A DNA stretch of 38,844 bases from CAZFVY01 sp964522665 (GTDB lineage: Bacteria > Verrucomicrobiota > Verrucomicrobiia > Limisphaerales > CAZFVY01). The notes beneath the pieces were generated by a model. That model made no database searches, was not told where the DNA came from, and was given only the letters and a program-made list of their open reading frames with translations. Where the stretch lies: assembly GCA_964522665.1 (NCBI GenBank), contig CAZFVY010000069.1, positions 1 through 38,844 of the forward strand, given 5' to 3'. Made by a program: the position numbers and the translations under genes. This document shows positions 35,095-38,844 of the stretch, in pieces. Numbering within the stretch: position 1 is the stretch's first letter; each line of letters begins with the position of its first letter.

Positions 35095-36384
35095 TCAGTT
35101 CGATCTTCCGCCCGCCCACACGGGTGGGTGGCGCAGTTGGAAAAGCATCTCGCCGGCTTTAGGAACCAGTAGGACGCCCTCGTCCTCGCGGCCGGCGTAA
35201 TCCGCCAGCCTCACCGTCGCGGGATCGCGGTAGCCGAGATTGATTTGCCGGCACTTCTCGGGCGGAATCGCGGTCGCTAACGTCACCCGCGCGCGCGGCG
35301 TCTCGACGCCGTTTTCGAACTGGCCCAACCCATAAACGTGCGTCGAATGCGCCAGCACGCCCCAAGGATAATCCTTGAACCGGTCCCACTGTTTCAGGAA
35401 ATAGTCGCGACAATGGTAACCGACCCGCTCGATGGTCTCCCCGTGTGAAAGGCAGACTTCCGAGATGTGCGGGGCATAAATGATCAGTTCGCCGCCGTCC
35501 GCCAGCACGGGTTCGAGCTTGTACATACATTTGCCACCGGTCCAAAGCTCGTCATACATGTTTGGCGCGCAGGAGACGATGGTGTGGAACGGACGCTCCT
35601 TGTAGGTAATGTGCAGTTGGCGCGAAAGTTCGCTCGCCCCGTCCCAGGCGCCTTCCGGCGTTCCCGCAAAAAGGCCCGCGAGCTTTCCCGCATGGGCGAC
35701 CAGGCAAAAACAGAGTTTGGGAACCGTAACCATCGCTCCCGCCCGATCCACCACTTTGCGCACCGGCGTCCATTTATTGCCGATAATCATCGGATTCGTG
35801 ATGACCGCTCCGAGCCAATGAAAGAAATTCAGGATCTCCGGGCCGGCGATCCCCGGAAAGAGGTACTTGTTGCCGCCGGAACAGCCCACGACCTCGTGCG
35901 GAAAGACCGGTCCAACGATGATAATCTGGTCGTAGTCGAAAATGAGTCGATTGATCTCCACCGGCACGTCCATGCCGAAAAGTCCGCCCGTCAGGCCCTT
36001 AATCTCCTCGGCGGGAATCACGCCGATGCGCTTCAGGGCCTGCGGACTATTCCAGGCGTGATTGAAGAAGCGAACCTTTCCGTAGGTCGTGCCGCGCTCG
36101 GTTTCGCTAATTTCCAAACGTTGGCAGATGGCCGCCTCGCTCATCGGCTGGTGGGTTCCCAGCGCGATCAAAACATCGAGGGCGCGCGCCGCCTCGCCGA
36201 GTTGGCGATGCAGGGTTTTAAACAACAAGCCGATCGGAGCGGTGCGGGTGCCGTCGGGCACGATGAGCAGGACCCGTTTGTCGCGAAAATCCGCGGCGGG
36301 GCAAGCGGCAGCCACAACCTCGGTGACCTCGGACTCGGTGATCCCGTGCCCGGTTGGCGCCGTCTTGGATGCGATGGTCGTCAT
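35095..36384 (-). CDS. LarA-type nickel-pincer racemase/epimerase homologue (DUF2088)
   Basis: A 429-residue member of the lactate racemase (LarA) superfamily, enzymes that invert the 2-hydroxy carbon of hydroxy acids with a nickel-pincer cofactor. The cofactor and catalytic set can be traced: PDGTR (43-47), ALGTHQPM with H78, then HEVVGCSGGNKYLFPGIAG with H163 and K173, and H189 in FFHWLG. The H163-K173-H189 spacing (10 and 16) matches H174-K184-H200 of the Lactiplantibacillus enzyme. The substrate is probably not lactate: the gene starts eight bases after a mannonate-oxidoreductase-like SDR, and some LarA homologues are known to epimerise gluconate at C2. Cofactor genes larB, larC and larE are not in the window. 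Confidence 0.88.
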   Translation of the reverse strand: MTTIASKTAPTGHGITESEVTEVVAAACPAADFRDKRVLLIVPDGTRTAPIGLLFKTLHRQLGEAARALDVLIALGTHQPMSEAAICQRLEISETERGTTYGKVRFFNHAWNSPQALKRIGVIPAEEIKGLTGGLFGMDVPVEINRLIFDYDQIIIVGPVFPHEVVGCSGGNKYLFPGIAGPEILNFFHWLGAVITNPMIIGNKWTPVRKVVDRAGAMVTVPKLCFCLVAHAGKLAGLFAGTPEGAWDGASELSRQLHITYKERPFHTIVSCAPNMYDELWTGGKCMYKLEPVLADGGELIIYAPHISEVCLSHGETIERVGYHCRDYFLKQWDRFKDYPWGVLAHSTHVYGLGQFENGVETPRARVTLATAIPPEKCRQINLGYRDPATVRLADYAGREDEGVLLVPKAGEMLFQLRHPPVWAGGRSN

Positions 36385-36392
36385 GGCGGGAA

Positions 36393-37199
36393 TCAGATGG
36401 TTTGGGAGAGAAATCCGCCGTCCACCTGAACGTCGGCCCCGGTCATAAAACCGCTCGCCTTCGAACTGGCGAGGAACACGGCCGCCCCAGCCAATTCCTC
36501 GGGCCGCCCGAAACGAGCCATCGGAGTGTGGCCAAGGATTGATTTCGTGCGCGCGGTCGGCGTGCCGTCGTCATTAAATAGCAAACGCCGGTTCTGTTCC
36601 GCGGGAAAAAAGCCCGGCGAGATCGAGTTCACCCGGACGCCTCGGGTCGCCCACTCGCGCGCGAGGAATTTGGTCAGGCTGATCACGGCGGCTTTAGCCG
36701 CCGAGTACGCGACGACCCGGGAAAGCGGCAAGTGGGCCGAGGCGCTCGCGATATTCAGGATGCTGCCCCGGCCGCGAGCCACCATGCCGGGTCCGAATTC
36801 CTGACACGGCAGCAGAACTCCACCGACCAGATTGAGATCGAAGTTCCCCTTCCAGGCGTCAATCGTGAGCGCCTCGAACGGTTGCTCGGCGGTCACGGTG
36901 GCTTTGGGATCATTGCCGCCCGCCGCGTTGACGAGGATGGACGGCGGACCGAACTTCGTTTCAATCTCGGCGCGCGCGGCCGCCAGACTCTCACGCGAGA
37001 CCGCGTCCGCGCTGAAGAATTCCACGATCAGCCGGCGCTCACGCAACGCCCGGGCGCGCGCTTCGCCGCGCTCGGCGTTTCGCCCGACGACCGCGACGGT
37101 GGCTCCGGCCGCGGCCAAACCGTCGGCTATCGCGCCGCCCAAAGCGCCGGTGGCGCCGATCACGACGGCGACTTCACCCGCCAAATCAAATAGACTCAT
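36393..37199 (-). CDS. SDR oxidoreductase resembling D-mannonate oxidoreductase (fructuronate reductase)
   Basis: A 268-residue classical SDR. Cofactor motif GATGALGG is at 15-22, NAAGGNDP at 91-98, catalytic S152 or S154, Y165 and K169 (YSAAK). The segments NAAGGNDP, PGFFPAEQNRRLL (196-208) and HTPMARFGRPEEL (224-236) are features I associate with the SDR-type D-mannonate oxidoreductases that interconvert mannonate and fructuronate. I chose the ATG at 37199; an upstream in-frame start at 37223 would add eight residues. It is the first gene of a two-gene unit with the LarA homologue (eight-base gap). The assignment to mannonate is moderate; the SDR class is certain. Confidence 0.85.
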   Translation of the reverse strand: MSLFDLAGEVAVVIGATGALGGAIADGLAAAGATVAVVGRNAERGEARARALRERRLIVEFFSADAVSRESLAAARAEIETKFGPPSILVNAAGGNDPKATVTAEQPFEALTIDAWKGNFDLNLVGGVLLPCQEFGPGMVARGRGSILNIASASAHLPLSRVVAYSAAKAAVISLTKFLAREWATRGVRVNSISPGFFPAEQNRRLLFNDDGTPTARTKSILGHTPMARFGRPEELAGAAVFLASSKASGFMTGADVQVDGGFLSQTI

Positions 37200-37302
37200 A
37201 TCTTTCGTCAGAAGCCTGCCCAAACCGCGCGATTGAATGAAGGGGAAAATTCGGAATTAGCAGTTGGCCTAAGGCGAAGCGAGGCGCTAGCGTGGCGTGG
37301 TT

Positions 37303-38247
37303 ATGCCTGCTCTGCCCAAGCCAGAAGTGATCCTCACGCATGAGAGCGACCTCGACGGGTTGCTCTCCGGCGTGCTGTTGCAACGTCTTGCCAAGCGGCT
37401 TTTCGACGTCGCCGTTCCCCTCGAAGCCTACCACAATCACAATTGGCGCCAGCGGGTGTTCACTGAGAAATCGGCGTGGGTGTGCGACCTGACGTTCGAT
37501 CGCCGGCTTGACCGTCCGAACTGGGTCATTATCGATCATCATTCGACCGACGCCGTTCCGCAGCAGGCGAGGCTCATCCACAATCCCCAAAAGTCGGCCG
37601 GCTTGCTCTGCTACGAATTGTGCCAGGAACACGGCCTAGGCTCGCCGGCGCTCGACCGCCTGGTCCATCTGAACAATGTCGCCGATCTTTTTCTCGAGCA
37701 GGACCCCGACTTCGTGCTGGCCGGTGACTACGCCAACTTGGTCAAGACGTACCAATTTTGGAACCTCTACGATCTCATTGACGGAGACCCCGAACGCCTC
37801 ATCGATCACCCCTTGTTGGAGGTGATTGCGGTGAAGCGGCGAGTTGAGGATCCACTCGGATTCTCCTGGAGCAAAGCGAATATCACCGAGATCGGCCCAA
37901 CCCTTGGGCTGGTCAACGTCATCGTTGGCAATACGAATTTGATCGTTTACCAATTGCTCGAGCAAGAGATCACTCCCTACCCGGTCCTGATGACGCTCTT
38001 TCGCCGGCCGAATGGCATGATCTTGGTGAGCCTGCGCAGCCGGAATGGTGAAGCGCTTAAATTCGCGGAACGCTTGCAGGGCGGCGGTCACCCGAACGCC
38101 TGCGGCGCAACCTTGCCCCGTTCCGTACCAAGCATCCCGGAAGCCATCGTCTATCTTCGGCAGGCTTTGTTTCCGGAGCTAGCCAAACCGGCGTCGCTGA
38201 ACAATTTGGAAGATTTGCTGGCTGACTTCGAGGTGAAGGGTAGTTAG
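37303..38247 (+). CDS. DHH/DHHA1-family phosphoesterase
   Basis: A 314-residue two-domain phosphoesterase related to NrnA (nanoRNase/pAp phosphatase) and RecJ. The metal-binding motifs of the DHH domain are SDLDG (15-19), D62 in WVCDLTF and DHH (78-80), and the DHHA1 domain ends with GGGHPNACGA from 260. Such enzymes degrade very short RNAs, pAp or cyclic dinucleotides; the exact substrate cannot be told. I used the ATG at 37303; a GTG at 37297 is also possible. It diverges from the SDR-LarA unit across 103 bases and seems to be a single-gene unit, converging with the lipoprotein gene. Confidence 0.92.
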   Translation: MPALPKPEVILTHESDLDGLLSGVLLQRLAKRLFDVAVPLEAYHNHNWRQRVFTEKSAWVCDLTFDRRLDRPNWVIIDHHSTDAVPQQARLIHNPQKSAGLLCYELCQEHGLGSPALDRLVHLNNVADLFLEQDPDFVLAGDYANLVKTYQFWNLYDLIDGDPERLIDHPLLEVIAVKRRVEDPLGFSWSKANITEIGPTLGLVNVIVGNTNLIVYQLLEQEITPYPVLMTLFRRPNGMILVSLRSRNGEALKFAERLQGGGHPNACGATLPRSVPSIPEAIVYLRQALFPELAKPASLNNLEDLLADFEVKGS

Positions 38248-38353
38248 GCGATCGGGCTGTTCCGCCGGCCTTCGTCCGCGTCCCCGTTGTAGGGGGCGCC
38301 GTTCAGCAGAATCCCGTCCCGCGTCAGCGGAGTCGCGCCGGAGCACGCGAGGG

Positions 38354-38707
38354 CTATTTCTCAAACTGGACGCGAAGCGCCTGACTATTGGGTTCGCCGA
38401 GAATCTGAATGCTCTGCTGAAAAGTCTTGTACCCTTTTAGTTCGATTCGCAGGGCGTGCGGTCCCAGTGGCAGGAAAAGCTGGTGCTTCGGCTTAATCAA
38501 CGTCCCGACCAATCCGTCATCGACGTAGATCATCGCCAGCCCGACGTCGCCGTTGTCATTCACCGTGGCGGTAATCTCCAATTTGCCCAGTTTTTCACGG
38601 GACGGAAGCGTCGGTTTGGGCGCGGTCGCCGCTTGGGGCGCCGGCTTGGTCGCGCAACCGCAGAATCCCACGCACAACAATCCGAGCAGGCAAAGCATTT
38701 TTTTCAT
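38354..38707 (-). CDS. Small PEGA-domain-like lipoprotein
   Basis: A 117-residue protein. The N-terminus MKKMLCLLGLLCVGFCGC looks like a lipoprotein signal peptide with C18 as the likely lipidated residue (the lipobox FCGC is imperfect). After a Pro/Ala linker (to about 40), residues 45-110 resemble a PEGA domain: IYVDDGLVGTLIKPKHQLFLPLGPHALRIELKGYKTF, the two-layer beta fold found in surface proteins. No enzymatic role is expected; it may bind envelope polymers. It has its own promoter (38734-38761). Confidence 0.82.
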   Translation of the reverse strand: MKKMLCLLGLLCVGFCGCATKPAPQAATAPKPTLPSREKLGKLEITATVNDNGDVGLAMIYVDDGLVGTLIKPKHQLFLPLGPHALRIELKGYKTFQQSIQILGEPNSQALRVQFEK

Positions 38708-38733
38708 AGGCGCCTAATCACTTCTGACGGTCG

Positions 38734-38761
38734 ATTGTAAATCATTCTTTGGCACGGTCAA
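38734..38761 (-). promoter_or_regulatory. Sigma-70 promoter for the PEGA-like lipoprotein gene
   Basis: Read on the minus strand: TTGACC (38761-38756), a 16-base spacer and TACAAT (38739-38734). Transcription would start about 20 bases before the ATG at 38707. Confidence 0.6.
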
Positions 38762-38844
38762 TGAATACGGCGGCTCGCGCAAATCGCGTGGTGTGTGACG
38801 CCAAAGTAACCTGAGGGTCAGGCGGCAACTTGGATTTTGAGGTA

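Overview
The window looks like ordinary chromosome from a GC-rich member of the Verrucomicrobiota, probably near Pedosphaera/Limisphaerales. This is inferred from gene content: a Minf_1886-family protein, a DUF1800/DUF1501 pair, a BlaI repressor coupled to an M56 peptidase carrying HEAT-type repeats, and few clear Shine-Dalgarno sites. I saw no rRNA, tRNA, CRISPR array, transposase, phage gene or integration site. There are about 31 protein genes, two of them micro-ORFs and one cut by the left edge.

Layout. 1-2026 (minus): an ECF sigma factor, a zinc-binding membrane anti-sigma factor and a secreted protein, joined by two ATGA overlaps. 2216-5103 (plus): a Gfo/Idh/MocA-type enzyme, a PIG-L deacetylase and a divergent glucosamine-6-phosphate isomerase-like protein, probably an amino-sugar module. 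5149-7633 (minus): MOSC protein, glycosyltransferase, LeuD. 7903-10652 (plus): serS-glgA, with a promoter that predicts a leaderless serS message. 10689-12589 (plus): a beta-propeller protein, a possible 36-residue membrane peptide and an SDR; this stretch looks like accessory DNA. 12674-25610 (minus): DUF1800-DUF1501-tilS-ftsH-rpe-phosphohexomutase-lepA-lepB-lepB, with two signal peptidases of exactly equal length in tandem.

25611-25963 is the only gene-free stretch above 300 bases. It carries a promoter with AT-rich dyads that fit BlaI operators. 25964-28713 (plus): blaI and the M56-HEAT sensor, translationally coupled. 28888-35064 (plus): leuS with an unusual insertion, a 43-residue membrane micro-ORF, a Minf_1886 protein and a double-length M16 peptidase. 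35095-37199 (minus): a mannonate-oxidoreductase-like SDR and a LarA-type nickel racemase/epimerase homologue, which together suggest an aldonate route. 37303-38247 (plus): a DHH/DHHA1 phosphoesterase. 38354-38707 (minus): a PEGA-like lipoprotein with its own promoter.

Most promising for new biology: the LarA-SDR pair, the amino-sugar module with its shifted active-site motif, the twin signal peptidases with a wide Ser-Lys insertion, and the BlaI/M56-HEAT switch. All functions are read by eye from motifs; no search was run.
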